Shown here: in pieces, positions 11,757-24,600 of the stretch
How the letters are laid out: each line of letters opens with the position of its first letter
How positions within the stretch are numbered: the stretch's first letter is position 1
From: Paraphaeosphaeria minitans
Lineage: Eukaryota; Ascomycota; Dothideomycetes; Pleosporales; Didymosphaeriaceae
DNA length: 64,000 bases
Direction of reading: 5' to 3'
Assembly (NCBI GenBank): GCA_015832175.1
Contig: WJXW01000017.1
Coordinates: 496,001 to 560,000 of the forward strand
Program-made: the position numbers and the translations under genes
The notes under the pieces: generated by a model
Databases searched by the model: none
The model's input: the letters and a program-made list of their open reading frames with translations, nothing else
What the model was told of the DNA's origin: nothing

Positions 11757-12908
11757 ATGCACTCTATGTTTCCTATTTTTCTTCTATTGCTCGGCAACAC
11801 GACTGTGGGATACCTGGTCCCAAATCCGCCTGGAAAATACAATGTTACGTTGACCATCGGGACCCTTACCGATTATACTCGCAATGACCCTTCTGTCGAA
11901 ACGCCGACGCCTCGGACGTTGGTTCTGTCAGTTTTTCAGCCTGCAAAATGCGCGTCCACCGTGGCTGTCCCCTATATGCCCAACAAGACTGCTGAGTTCC
12001 AGGGGCAATATCTCCAACAGCAGTTCAACTTTACCGCCGACTTTTCGCCTCTCTTCCTCCAGGCTCGCTTGCCAGTGTGTCCGGGCGGGCCCAACAGATG
12101 CACAACTCTGGAAGATGGCCCCATTCTACTCTTTTCCGGCGGTTGGAATATCCCTCGTCTCTATTACAGTGCTCTCGCTTCCGCCATTGCTAGCGAGGGT
12201 TTTACGGTGATTAGCATTGATCACCCTGGGGACACAAACATCATTACCTATCCTGATGGGCACGCAGTCGTCGGCCTCAGCCCTGGCGATCCTACCCCGG
12301 AAGAATTCGCTCAGTACACCAAGGCTCGCGCTGCCGACGCATCCTTTATCATCGACCAGCTAAGCAATGCGACCGCCCTAGCTGAACTTTTGCCGCAGCG
12401 GGGAGCCCGAAAATTTTGCACTGACCGTATTGGTATGCTGGGACACTCTCTGGGAGGCGCGGCAGCCGTCCAAATAGCTGGTCAAGACCCTCGCGTTCGT
12501 GGCGCGATCGATATAGACGGGGTCTTTTGCGGCTCTGTGCCATCATCGGGAATCTCTAGCCCAGTAATGTACATGATCTCCGAGGAACTCAACAACATTC
12601 CTCACCCTACGGTGTACACATTGTGGCCACAGCTCAAGGGCCCGAAGCTGTTCCTCGAGATTGCAAACACGACACACATGGGGCTCACGGATGCGCCCGT
12701 GCTTTTGCAAGCTGCCGGTCAAGATACTGCAGATTTCGGGGATATTATCGGCACCATTGTGCCGGCTGAAACGGTGCGTATTCTGGTTACGTACACGTCC
12801 ACGTGGATGAAGGGGGTATTTGCAGGCAAAATGAAAGGACTGTTGCTGGAAGGGAAGGAGTCGGGCAAGTTTCCGGAGGCTAATACTTTAATGAAGGGCA
12901 ACTTCTGA
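11757..12908 (+). CDS. Secreted alpha/beta-hydrolase, PAF-acetylhydrolase-like
   Basis: Predicted extracellular ester hydrolase of the platelet-activating-factor acetylhydrolase group (phospholipase A2-like), 383 aa, one exon. A signal peptide (MHSMFPIFLLLLGNTTVG) is present. The strand-turn LLFSGGWNIPRLYY provides an oxyanion region. The nucleophile elbow is GHSLGG, the acid is probably in AIDIDG, and the His is probably in TTHMGLTD. The order Ser, Asp, His fits the family. Several N-x-S/T sequons fit secretion. The core promoter carries a TATA box about 110 bp upstream. The true substrate cannot be read from sequence. Confidence 0.8.
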   Translation: MHSMFPIFLLLLGNTTVGYLVPNPPGKYNVTLTIGTLTDYTRNDPSVETPTPRTLVLSVFQPAKCASTVAVPYMPNKTAEFQGQYLQQQFNFTADFSPLFLQARLPVCPGGPNRCTTLEDGPILLFSGGWNIPRLYYSALASAIASEGFTVISIDHPGDTNIITYPDGHAVVGLSPGDPTPEEFAQYTKARAADASFIIDQLSNATALAELLPQRGARKFCTDRIGMLGHSLGGAAAVQIAGQDPRVRGAIDIDGVFCGSVPSSGISSPVMYMISEELNNIPHPTVYTLWPQLKGPKLFLEIANTTHMGLTDAPVLLQAAGQDTADFGDIIGTIVPAETVRILVTYTSTWMKGVFAGKMKGLLLEGKESGKFPEANTLMKGNF

Positions 12909-14715
12909 ATGATGCCACATATTTAACTGAGTATGCACAATCTGCTTCTCGTATTAAGGTTCTCATGAGTTTGATTCGATGAACACTCAGATTAAGGTGG
13001 TACACCTGCTCTTAAAGTCTACATGGCGGCTCGTGCATACAGACATATTGTGTCACCGATAAGGTAGACCGGGTTGGTCTTGAAGTCGCCCATTCCTGGC
13101 AATACCTACTTACTATCGTCGATGTCATCTATATAGTATTAAACTCACGGTGACGATATAGCCACAATGCTGGCTACTGTTGGCGGTCAATATGCATACG
13201 AATTCGAAATGACATGCACACATCAGAGCCTCAAAGAGGGGCTGAAAACCCTCCAAATGTATACTCGGCAGTTGCGGGACCAAGATTCATCCACCGAGAG
13301 CCTAAGCGGTCTCTCTGTATGACACCCTACAACATGCCACCACATTTTTTGGTTGATAACGAGAACTCAAAGAGCTACTGCTAACACTCAAACATCCAAC
13401 CACAAGCGCCGAATTCAGCGGATACCTTCATCACCTGATATTTCCGAACCAAAAAAAACTATGATTACAACACACCCTACCAACCTGGTAATGTCTGGTG
13501 CTGCTGCAAACCTGTGTTCTCTTCACATGTTGGTAGCTCTGTTTGTTTATACATGATAATGGGTCTACAGGTCGCTATCTGAACTCTTACATAATAGCAT
13601 ATCCAGATAGCCCAAAAGGACACCATAATTGCCAATGTATAGAGTGTCAACATATTGTAAGGTTGGGTCCGAAGTGGTTCCCTGACTAATCCACCATCAC
13701 TTCACCATGCACGATAACAACAAAAACGCTGGACGCTTGCCCTCTCTCTCTCTCATCCTCACATGCATCATCATCATAATCATGATTGTCGTTACGAAAA
13801 ATTGCCGACCATTTCTATTGAGGAAGCCCTTCGCTCTACTATTCCGGGTGCTTGTAACTTCCCTCGATGCGACGAGTGCGAAAACCCGTCTTGTACTTGC
13901 GGTGCGGCCCTCCTCTTATTTCTTGCATTCATCCTCACCCTGATTGTGGGTGTGATGTGCCTATGAATTTACCGGCATTAATCCCTCCCATGCGCATTCT
14001 CAATGACGGTATGTACACCGCAACGCCCGCTCTGCAACGCGTTGGAACATGGCAAGTCTAACATACTGTACCTTGCGAGCGACATCGGAGACAGCTCGCA
14101 CGCAGCCATCTTCAGCACTTCACAGCTTCTCGAGAACGCATACCACATTGTAATAATCAGCCTGCAAAGCATCTACGCCTCCAAATCGTCGAACCAAAAG
14201 ACATCCACATCCACGAACACATGCATACACAAGGGCTCGAAACTCCTACAGGACCTCGTCAATCAAGCCAGACCCGCGATTGTCTGGAAATGCTGCAGAT
14301 ATCCGCGAGACCTCGTCTACGGAGCACGCGATCCAAGGTTACGAACAGCAACATCAGCATAGGTGGCGCTAGCAACTCACAGCCAATTCCGGGACCCTTT
14401 TTCTGCGGTTGTGAACATCGGTATGGGGACGGGGACTCTTGCAATTGTGACATATTGGGCCGAAATCCCTATACTTGAACAGCACGTTGTTTGTGACAGG
14501 AAAAAAGTCCTGAAAGGAGATTTGAGCTATTGTGTATACGTGTGTTCGTGGGTGTGGGTGTCTTTTGGACGAGATGGAGGCGTACATGCTTTACTGATTC
14601 GCTATTGCGATTGGTACGCTGTGTCATGCAGGACGTTTAATGGATTGTCAAATGAGAACATCATCCTTCACTTCCATTTGTTCCCAACAGCGGCTTCTGG
14701 TACCCGCCAACACCC
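12909..14715. other. Gene-poor interval of 1.8 kb
   Basis: Lies between the esterase stop and the amidase stop. Apart from a possible small membrane protein at 13763-13966, only short frames without recognisable domains are present. Base composition is more AT-rich than in the flanking genes. Confidence 0.4.
13763..13966 (+). CDS. Possible small Cys-rich tail-anchored protein
   Basis: A 67-aa frame beginning with a His-rich stretch, then CNFPRCDECENPSCTCG and a hydrophobic C-terminus (ALLLFLAFILTLIVGVMCL) that would span a membrane. Clustered Cys before a single C-terminal TM is the kind of pattern that noise rarely gives, but the frame is short and overlaps another frame of similar length. 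I do not recognise a family. It could be the last exon of a longer gene. Confidence 0.25.
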   Translation: MHHHHNHDCRYEKLPTISIEEALRSTIPGACNFPRCDECENPSCTCGAALLLFLAFILTLIVGVMCL

Positions 14716-16593
14716 TTACATCTTCCCTTTCAGCACATCGACCCACCCCTCAGGCTTCCTCCTCCCACCCTCATACCCCTTATTCAACCAATCCTCGCCA
14801 TCGTACCCAAACTCAATCAACTCCTCCTCACTCCCCCACTCTCCAGCTCCCATCATGCCGACCGGAATCATGCCGCTCCCCTTGACAGGATCGACATACC
14901 CGACAGGGAACTGTATGGACGGCACACCCGTGAAGTTAGCCAGCCACACGTACTCCATATTGCGCACCTGCGTGTTGCCATCCGACATCCCGTAGCTCAG
15001 TTCGCCGTCGCCGATGGGCCAGCCGGCGTTGGGCGTGGTGGGTGTCACGATGATGAGACCGGGATGCGTCTCAAAGAGGTGTGCGAGATGCTGCATCAGA
15101 ACCTGCCTCAGCTTCTGCGCGAGGAGGTAGTCTGTAGCGGGCGTTGCGCGCGATACGCTGAGCAGGATCTTGTTCGGCGGGGTAAGGCCTGCGAGGGACT
15201 TCACCTTTGCCGTCGTCTCAGCAAGGATGGTCATGGCGTGTGCCATTTGGCCCTGGTGTAGTAGAGGGATATTAATGTCGACGGTTTCGTAGCCGTGCTC
15301 GGAGACGAGGTATCGGAGGGCGGAGTGGCAGGCTTGCTGGACAGCCGGGTCGGCGCGGTCAAACCAGGATTTGCAGATCCCTAAGGTTTTTCTTGCGGAG
15401 TTGGAAAGGCTTCCGAGTGGCTTGGGTGGAGAAAACTTGCTGGATGACCGCTCTAAAGGGTCAGGCACTGCGAGGATACGGTAGGAGATGTCAAGGTCCG
15501 CCATGTTGCTAGCTACCGGACCCCTGACGGTGACTGAATTGTCCGACGATTGGAGAGGTTCGGTGGAGACTCGTCCGTGGGATGGCTTCAAGCCGTACAG
15601 TCCGCAGTAGTTCGAGGGAATTCGGACGGATCCACCTCCATCGGATCCGATGCAGAAGGGGATGAGACCTGATGCCACAGCATAACCGCCGCCTCCTGTT
15701 GATCCGCCTGTATAGTAGCTCGAATTATAAGGGTTCAGAGGTGTGCCCCAGTTTGAGTTGTTGTTCGTAGTATCTGCAGAGCGTCAGCATTCAGGGAACC
15801 TGCTGTCTCAGAAAAACATACCCATCCCCAGCTCATGCATGCTCAGCTTCCCGACCATTATACCGCCTGCCTCTTCAACCTTGGCAACGCACCAACTCGT
15901 CTCCACCTCTTTGCCATCGGTGTAGTCCTTGGTCGCACCAATGTATCTCTTGTATCCCTTGACATCGAGATCATCCTTGGCGCCGAAAGGCACACCGTCT
16001 AGTGTACCCAGCGGCTTCCCATCCTTCCACCTCTTTGTCGAAGCCTCAGCAGCCTCCCTGATAGCATCGACCTTGCTGTCGATGAACGCGGTTGAATGCG
16101 GAGAGCGGTCTGGGACATCTCGACGGATAAGAGGCAGCAGAGTTTCCACAACATCGGATGGTGTCAGCCGCCCGCTCTTGAAGGCATCGTAGTAGTCTGC
16201 CACGGTATAGAAACGGCCCGGGGCATTCTGGGGTGGGACACGCAGGCTTGTGTATTGAGGCTCGCTCGTGGACGCTTCTTTTCCGAGCGGAGGTAGCCTA
16301 ATCACAGTCGGATCAAATCGCGGAAGAATGTCGTCGAGTTCCTCAAGTACTCGCAGGCCAGCGAAGCCTGCATTGCGATAGAATATGGTCGGCAGGAGGG
16401 GTACGTTCTCCACACTATCATCATCAGCTATTACGAGGCCGGGAGGGCGCGCTTGTGCATACAGCGAAGCTAGAAAGACCAATGGACGGCCTTTGACCAC
16501 TGGGTTTTGCGGGGTTGGCGGGGCTTCGTAGGGTACGTGATGCGCCCTCGCATCGGGAAAGCTGATGTATGCGGTCCGTGCATGGTCAGACAT
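14716..16593 (-). CDS. Amidase-signature hydrolase
   Basis: Hydrolyses amide bonds with the Ser-cisSer-Lys triad. Model: complement(join(14716..15773,15822..16593)), 609 aa. The start at 16593 was chosen for its strong context (ACCACC before ATG); in-frame ATGs at 16638 and 16668 would add 15 or 25 residues. A family-atypical N-terminal region of about 170 aa precedes the domain. The catalytic Lys is in VPFGAKDDLDV. The signature region GGSTGGGGYAVASG and then CIGSDGGGSVRIPSNYCGLY holds both serines. The 48-nt intron has donor GTATGT and acceptor CTGCAG and keeps frame. The physiological substrate is unknown. Confidence 0.88.
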
Positions 16594-17093
16594 GGTGGTT
16601 GAAGTCGATCCTCTCAAACGTAGGCAATCACAGGCCATCTTCCAACGATTTGCGTTGATGTGACGCACGGGAATTGGGCAAGATATTGAGGCTCCGGTTA
16701 CCTCGGACGGGTATGTAAGCTACAATTATGCTGGGAGAAACTCGGTTCGAGTCAGCAGAGGTCCGGGTATGATTGTCACATGTTACAGGTCAAATTAACA
16801 GCATCATCCAATTGCATCAAGTCGTAAATGCTTTTGATGTTCAATTCCTCTCAAAACCGTATCATCTTCATATCCCGGCTCCGTGCCATGCAATAAGAAT
16901 ATTCCAAAGGCAGTGATACAATCATAATTGTTTCAACACGGCCTTCTCCTGCCGTCAGCAGCGCAACCCCAATCTCGCTTTTTAGTGACCGTCACCCGAG
17001 CAGAAATGGCTGGCGGTGCGCGAGCTTCATTCATCTCGTCAGCAACTCACTCGCATAATCTGTTGTTGTGTCCACCCAAGGCGTGGCCATGCT
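16594..17093. other. Intergenic, amidase promoter side
   Basis: Contains the amidase 5' region and the 3' flank of the BAP31-like gene. I see no gene or repeat. Confidence 0.4.
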
Positions 17094-17956
17094 CTACTGA
17101 CCCTTGCGGGGAGCAGCGCCCGAGCCTGAGACCTGGTCGCCCATGCGATTGTACTCGCTCTGCATGTTCTCAACTTGCTTCTTCAGGTTTTCCATGTCGC
17201 GGTCCTTCTTCGCAAGCTCCTCCTTCAAAGCACTAATCTCGCCGACGTTTCCAGCTCCCTGGAGAGATTTTCCGCCCTTGACGGCAGGGTCGCCCTTCAT
17301 CTGCTTGACCTGCTCTTCGAGACGAAGCACATCGAGGATCATGACGTAGGTTCGGTTGAGGATGAGCGACAGGAAGAGGGTGAAACCACAGAGGTACATG
17401 TTGCGCTGGGAGTAGAACTTGCGGGCCTGAACCTCCATACGTTCGGATCCGCCCATGGCAACGGGTCTATAACATGTCAGCCTTGTGATTGCTGCGTCAG
17501 TCCTGAATACAATCTTACCCGCCACGGCCGTCGCCGTTGGCGAAGGCTGCGAGCTCAACCTGGACGCGGTAGACACGGTTGACGCTGTCGATGAAAAGGA
17601 TGAGAATGAAGATGAAGGTAATCTAGTGACTCGTCAGACGTGCCACAAGCGCGTTGTTCCGGTTATCCTACCTTCATGCCATATTGCAGCTTCGCGATGA
17701 TGGGGCTCTCGGAGATGAAGGTAAAGAGCTTTCGGCGCCACGTGAACGGGAGAGGGACGATGAGGGCGAGGAAGATGAGCATCTCCGTCACCAGGAGGAG
17801 GAAGACCTGTGCAAAAAGCAAAAGTAAGCATGTGGGCAACATCGTTGGCCTCGTGAGGCTGATTGTTGGTCAAGCAGCATAGTGGTTTGTTGGTAATTGG
17901 TCCTGAAGATATCAGAGGAAGGAGCGAGAGCTTACGAGACTGTAGTAGAGCGTCAT
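17094..17956 (-). CDS. BAP31/Yet3-like ER membrane protein
   Basis: ER membrane protein of the B-cell receptor-associated 31 family, linked in yeast (Yet1/Yet3) and animals to ER export and quality control. Model: complement(join(17094..17466,17519..17622,17672..17806,17936..17956)), 210 aa. Exon 1 is only 7 codons (MTLYYSL). Three TM helices follow: VFLLLVTEMLIFLALIV, ITFIFILILFIDSVNRVY and LCGFTLFLSLILNRTYVMIL. The C-terminal half is a coiled coil (LKEELAKKDRDMENLKKQVE). Introns of 129, 49 and 52 nt all have GT-AG ends and maintain frame. There is no obvious KKXX retrieval signal; the protein ends in APRKGQ. It is divergent to DUS3. Confidence 0.9.
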
Positions 17957-18354
17957 GTTGGCGACGTTCCGGGGGAGTAGCGGCTGGGGTGTTGTGTGTC
18001 TGCGTGCGGGGTACGGGTGTTTGTCCAAGGGTGATGAAGGACTTGGGGGGCTGGGCGATCTGCTATTTATGCAGAAGAGAAGAGGACACGGTGCGTGTGG
18101 CTGATGTCTGAGGTGACGATAGTGAATTACGGAGCGCGGGTAAGAACGCGGCCAGGTTTGAGCTGCGCTGGTTAGCTCGTGAAGAAATACGTCACCTCAA
18201 CGCAGCTTCCGTGGCGCACGGACGAAGCCTCGACCTAGCCCGCTTCGTGCTAGCGAGAAATCGCTCTCTCAAATCTTCAAGCGCTCTCTCAACAGCCGCC
18301 CCGAAATAGCAATTGACCGCGAGCTTTGCAGTTCACTGGTCTAAAGTGTTGGCC
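17957..18354. promoter_or_regulatory. Bidirectional promoter region, BAP31-like / DUS3
   Basis: 398 bp between two divergent, probably constitutive genes. The half near DUS3 is CT-rich. No TATA box is visible. Confidence 0.45.
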
Positions 18355-20683
18355 ATGGCGGACACAAATAACGAGGCAATGCTTGTGAAACAGGAGGATG
18401 CCATGGGACAGCAGACAAACGGCGACGTACAAGAGATGGACACGAATGGTAAGACGGTGGACGCGTTGAGCCCAAGAAAAAGAGACAGACCTCACATTGA
18501 AGAAAACGAATACACAGGCAATTCTGCAAAGCGCGTCAAAGGCGTTGCACCCATCAAGACAGAGTGAGTCGACTGTCACCTGACGTTTTGCTAGCCACTT
18601 ACCCCAAAAGATATCTGATGCACCCAGTCGGCAGCAAAGAAGACACAAAGGACGGTGCGGAGAACGACGATGCTGCTGAAGCTGGTGGTGAGCGCTCCCA
18701 GAATGTCGATGCTCGCGACAACCGTGACGGCGGCAATGGCAAAAAAAACAGAAAGGACAAGAAAGGCAAGCAAACCGGCCAGAACACTAGCCGTACTTTC
18801 GGTCATTCCCGCGATAAGCTGCAACTGTGTGCAACCCGTGCATCATACCCCGAATTTTCACCTAGGGAGTGTCCATTCGGCACGAAGTGCAAGTTTGAGC
18901 ACGATCTTCGCAAATACCTGGCACAGGGACGCAGGGAAGATCTTCCCACTTTTGGCGGAAAGTGCCCCGTCTACGAAGCTAGAGGCTACTGCAACCTTGG
19001 TTGGAAATGTCGATTCCAAAAGAGCCATTCAGAAGAGAGGGAGCTGGAAGACGGCCGAAAGGAACTCGTGCTGCTTGAAGACTCCGAAAAGAAGAAGGGT
19101 GACCAGCAACCCCGCGATTTCGATGATGAGGTTGGCGTTGTGAATCTCGTTTCGAAGCAAGACAAGATCGATCTTTCGAGACGACGACGAGGAACTCCCA
19201 AGGCGGATGCGTACATCCAATGGGTCAACAAGATCGCTGATGAAGAGAGGAAACACTTTGATTCGCAGCACAAGACCCCCGAGCAGCGGAAGGTCGACGT
19301 TGAGGATAGCATCGACCCAGATGCAAAGGAGGACAACCGAGCACAATTCACTGAGCCTCCGTTCCGACCTTCTGAGAAACGTCGTCTATACTACGGTCCT
19401 GAGACTCCAATTCTAGCGCCACTTACGACGCAGGGTAACCTACCATTCCGTCGCCTTTGCGTTGAGCTCGGCGCTCAAGTTACCTGGTCTGAAATGGCTA
19501 TGGGACTTCCTCTCGTTCAAGGCGAAAAGAGCGAGTGGGCACTAATGAAGGCTCACGAGTCTGAGATCCGGTCCGTCAAGTTTGAGAACAAGAACACCGT
19601 TATCCGAGGCTACGATAACGCCAGGGACATCAAATTTGGAGCGCAAATTGCCGCCAACAAGCCCTGGGTCGCAACAAAGACGGTCGAAGTACTGACCGCA
19701 CTCTGCCCCCAACTTCGTGCGATTGATCTCAACTGCGGGTGTCCGATCAACTTGGTCTGCGAGAAGGGCATGGGTTCTGCTATGCTTGATAGCCATGCTC
19801 GTCTTGAAGCCACGCTGCGCGGCATGAACTACGTGTCCAACGACGTTCCTATCACCGTGAAGATTCGTATGGGTACGAAGGATGGGCAGCCTACCGCCGA
19901 CAAGCTGATCAAACGTCTCGTACTCGGTGGCTACGAAGCTGTTGAGTCTGGGAAGGGCACGGCAGGCGTGGCAGCAATTACCCTGCACGGTCGAAGCAAA
20001 CAGCAGCGCTACACTAAGAACGCTGATTGGAGCTACATTGCCGAGTGCAATTCGTTGATCGCTAGGCTGAAGAAGGAAAAGAACGACAGGACTGATACCC
20101 TCGCTGAAGCTGATCCGCGCGACCTTGCTAACGAAGGTCATGTCTATTTTGTCGGTAATGGCGATTGCTACTCTCACGTTGACTACTACGATCATATCGA
20201 CAATGCGAAGGTGGATTCCGTCATGGTGGCTCGAGGCGCGCTGATCAAGCCTTGGATCTTCGAAGAAATCGAAAAGGGCCAATACTTGGACAAGTCGGCC
20301 ACTGAGCGTCTAAGCTATGTAGAGAAGTTTGCCAAATATGGTCTGCAGACCTGGGGATCGGATGAGATGGGTATTGGTACAACTCGCCGCTTCCTTTTGG
20401 AGTGGCTCAGCTTCTCGCATCGGTATGTGCCTATTGGGCTACTAGAACATCTGCCGCCCAACATCCAGGATCGGCCCCCGCGCTTCAAGGGGCGAGATGA
20501 CCTTGAGACTCTGATGGCCAGCGAGAACTACAAAGATTGGATTAAGATCAGGTATGTGTATTGGATGTGTGACTGACGAATGTTTGACTAACAGTGTTCA
20601 GCGAGATGTTCCTTGGGCCAGCGGCAGAGGGCTTCAAGTTCGAACCCAAGCACAAATCCAATGCTTACGAGGCAGAGGGTTGA
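18355..20683 (+). CDS. DUS3: tRNA-dihydrouridine(47) synthase, Dus3
   Basis: FMN- and NAD(P)H-dependent enzyme that reduces uridine 47 of the tRNA variable loop. Model: join(18355..18563,18635..20551,20602..20683), 735 aa. A Lys-rich N-terminus is followed by two CCCH zinc fingers (from C135, with [12 protein letters not shown], then [16 protein letters not shown]). The Dus TIM barrel comes next: [11 protein letters not shown], the catalytic loop [12 protein letters not shown] (C439 by homology to the NxGCP cysteine), VKIRMG, and [10 protein letters not shown]. The C-terminus [19 protein letters not shown] is family-typical and supports the last exon. In intron 1 I prefer acceptor CGGCAG at 18634, because CCCAG nine bases upstream breaks frame. 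Intron 2 (50 nt) has GACTAAC. Confidence 0.93.
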
Positions 20684-21612
20684 GTGATTAGATTTGCACC
20701 TTCATAGGTGGCTTCTTGTTCGAATGTTCGAATGTCTCCCCCTTACACTGCAGCAGCTGAAAGGAACGAGCTTAGCCCGTGCATCCTTGCAGCCCATGTG
20801 ATGAAACATCGGCCATGTTTGCCTTCACCCTAGACAGAGAAGGCGCCTCATCACAACATGTCAAATACATCAAATTTCCAAGTTCGTTGAAACGAATCGT
20901 CATTGTTTCATAGCGATGAGGGAAGCTATTTGCCGCCCCGGTTATATTTAAGCAACAGTAAAGTCGGAAATCCCATCAGTTTTCCAATTGTCCATAATAC
21001 GCAGATCGTTTACAAACACCCTTTAATCGCCCAGGTCAGGGGCAAAACGCTTGCCACGGGCGGGGCACGTGAGGATAACGCTAAGCCCCTTTCAAGGTAA
21101 CCGCCACCCAGCCACTCGGTATTGTCCCATCCGGCCTCCAACTTTCCAACTTCGCCCTGCCCATCTTCCCATTGGCGCCACTATACCTATCAATTACAAG
21201 GAGCGCGAACGCCCGGTTGAGCCAGCTGATAGGGCAGCGTCGAAATGGCGCTCTGCACGTACGAGATTGCAGCATCGCCCTCGCCGTCTCGCGTCGCTTT
21301 CGGAAGAGCTGAGCGCTCGGCACGCGCTGTGGCGACACTCTAGGGTTCTGAAGCGACAACCTCGCTGCAATAGGCGATGGACACCAACGTGGAAGCGGAA
21401 CGGGACGCTGGAGTCCACGTAGGCAAGGCGTGAGTACTAACATGGGGAGTGTCACCACGCTTCTCCGTCTTGCACCACGCTCTGTGTAGCAGTCATCTCA
21501 CCATCGCTTTGGTTCTGTTTCCTTGCTTTTTGCCCATCAAATCTTCTCGTTTGTCTACAGCCGCGCCTTTATCCCCTTCATTTCGCTCGTGTATTGCCCA
21601 TGAACCTACGAT
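20684..21612. promoter_or_regulatory. Intergenic region upstream of the ankyrin gene
   Basis: No gene is supported. A GTGAGTACTAAC donor-plus-branch-like string at 21430 and a CTACAG at 21560 could bound a 5'-UTR intron. It cannot extend the coding frame, because an in-frame TGA lies at 21601. Confidence 0.35.
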
Positions 21613-24600
21613 ATGGAAAATCTTTTTTCTATTTCGCTTTCGGAGACAGCAAAGGCCTCGATGGTACCTCATCGAATGACGATTGATGAAGTCGATGACA
21701 CGAACACTCATGATCAGGGGCACAAGGCGTCCAAGCTCCAGACATTGGTTGAGGTCCTGAGATGTGAGCTTGGAAGGCCCATACGATCTTCAGATACTGG
21801 ATTCGAACCTACGAAGCAATGGACGACGCTCCACTATGCAGTATATCACAACCGGGAAGCTGCACTATTACATTTCCTTCGAGCAGGACAAACCCCAGAT
21901 GGAACGCCAGCTGCTCAGCCCCCACTGTGCGTCGCTGTTACAGCCGGGCATACTGGCATGGTCAGGATACTCTGTGAATCGGGCGCAAGCATCAATGCGG
22001 GATGCAAACACAGTGGGGAGACCGCTCTTCACCTCGCCACCAAAGCTGGTCGCATCGATATTCTCGACATTCTTCTGCGCTTCAAGCCCGACGTTAACGC
22101 TCGCACCCTGTACACGCACGAGACGCCACTTCACTACGCCGCAGCCAACAAGAGGTCGAACGCCGCTGTTACTCTACTTCTCAGCCACGGAGCGAACTGC
22201 GAAGCTATGAACAGCCACGGTTGCAGTCCAACTGAGGTTGCTCTCGAAGCACAGCATCTCGATACAGCCGTTAGGATCATCAGAGCTGCCGGCAGGAAAG
22301 CTCATAAACTCACGAAAGAGAGGCAACGGCTTCTGAGCCAGGTTATGGACTCCCGAAATCAGTCATCCCTGGGTGCAGATTTGGTCGCAGAAGCTCTTAA
22401 CCTTGCCTGCCCTTCCGACTCCAGTGCCCTAGTGGAGGCTATCAAGACGTGCCGCGTGAGCCTCGTCAGGCTCGTTCTTGACAAAGGCTCCAACCCCAAC
22501 GAGGCGACTGCATCTGGCCACTTTCCCATCTTCGCGGCGTTCAATGCTTGTAGCGCACCCGTCGTACAAGCCCTCGTAGAGCACGGCGCGGATGTTACGT
22601 TACGAAATCCACATGGCCCGAACGTGTTTCAAGCCGCACTTGCGAGTCCTTTGTCACGCGACAAGGAAGCGATCACGACCGTCTTCGAGTTGCTGCTGTC
22701 TCGAGGGGCTGACGCACGTACGACTTACTCTGATGGTACAACGCTTCTTCACCAGGTCGTCAGCGCAGGTAACAATGCGTTGAATATATCGCAGCTGCTT
22801 TTGAGACATGGTGTCCCCGTCGACGCACAAGACCGAAACGGGAACACTGCGTTGCACGTTGCTGCGGCATCGGAACCTTGCGTTGCGTTGCTCTTGAAGC
22901 ACGGCGCAAATGCAAGCAAGGTCAATAGTAAAGGCCTCACACCACTTCTTGGTGCTACTAGAGGTGCGACAAGCGACAACGAGCCGGACCTTCGAGAGCT
23001 GGTCAGAGCATCCGATAGCAGCGCAGTTGATGCGGCAGGAAAGACTGCTCTACACTTCGCTGCTCAGAATGGGTTGACCAATACAGTGAAACTACTGCTC
23101 GATGCTCGCGCTGACACAACATCAACTGATGCGAAGAAGCGCACCCCGCTCTTGCTGGCTGTACTCAACCACCGGTGGGCAACCGTGGCCCTCCTTGCTT
23201 CACAACCAGGCAGCAACGCCTGGGATGAGAACGGACTCACATCACTACATCATGTTGCCACGAGAACACCAAAAGGATCGTCTACATGGAAGGATATTGC
23301 TGCCGCCGCTGCCGCATTCTGTGAGAAGGGCGTCAGCCGAAGCATGCGAGACCACACGGGCTCGACGCCTCTTATACAGGCGTCAAAGACTCTCCCCGAA
23401 GAGGGCCTGCCTGTTCTCGAAGCGCTGCTTTCCCAAAAAGGCTCAGAGAGAAGTAACTGTGTTGCACACGAGGACCATGATCAGCGTAATGCTCTGTACT
23501 ATGCGGCAAACTCGGGCAAAGCGACATTCGTCGAAGCGCTTCTGAGGCACGGCAGTCCTTTTGAGTTACACGAATGGCAACCGGCGGATGGTCAACTCGG
23601 ACCAAACACCGTGGTGAACAAGCGGATACTGAAACTTCTTGCGGATCACGAATGGATCAGGCGTATGGGGAGTTTGCACAGGCAATCTAGCACTGCCAGA
23701 AATGAGGAGTTGTTGTCGAACGTGCTGCCGCTTCGAGATCTCAAAGACTTACTTACAATGGGGCTCGATCCAAACCGTCTGCTAACTGTCAAGCTTTCCG
23801 ATTCACTCCTTTGGATGCTTCTCGACCACGATATTTCTACATCGAATCTCCTTTCAAAATACGTCTACAATGCTCTGAAGCTGGTCTTCGCATTTGGTGC
23901 CAATCCCGATGCGATGGCAAACCGGAAGCCTCATCGCACACCAAAAATGCGCAACTCTCAGCAAATACCGCTGGCGGCGCATCCACTTACACACGTTATC
24001 GAGCAATGTTCGTGGGTAAGCTTGGAGTTGATCTTACTTCTGCTCGACAATGGCGCAAACCTGTCCATTATGTCACCCCTGTACGATGGTAGACACGCAC
24101 TCCATTCTGCCGTGCGAGCAAATCGCGCCGATATCGTAGACGAGATGCTTCTCAGGAAAGCTCATGTCGACTGCAGAGACACCAGACAGCGTACACCGCT
24201 CTTCCTTGCAGCAGAAGACGGACTAGCCCAGATTGTGGATATGCTTTTAAGTTCGGGGGCGAATGTTGATGCTGTCGACGTTGAAAGTTATACTCCACTT
24301 CATATGGCGGCAGCTACTGGCAAGACACAGGCCGTCGCGTGCCTACTTCGCGCAGGCGCAAAAGCCACTTTGGAGAACTACAGGGGTCTTACGCCGCTGC
24401 ATTGCCTGACAGAAAAACTGCCAGCCGGTGCGAAAGACGAGATTACGGCCTTGTTGCAGCAAGCCGAAGTGATCGAGCGTCGAAAGTTGTCTCCTCCACA
24501 ATTGAATTCCAGAGGACGTGCCCGCATGCAAGGACCGGATTCTGATAAGGCGGCCGCAAACAAAGGTAAGAAGCTTCTTAGGAAATCCCGAAGTGTCCCA

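Noticed and set aside
16740..16755. Possible tRNA B-box (GGTTCGAGTC)
   Set aside because: No matching A-box or cloverleaf could be made around it.
21377..21429. Extra 5' coding exon for the ankyrin gene
   Set aside because: All candidate acceptors either meet the in-frame TGA at 21601 or change frame; at best it is an upstream frame or UTR exon.
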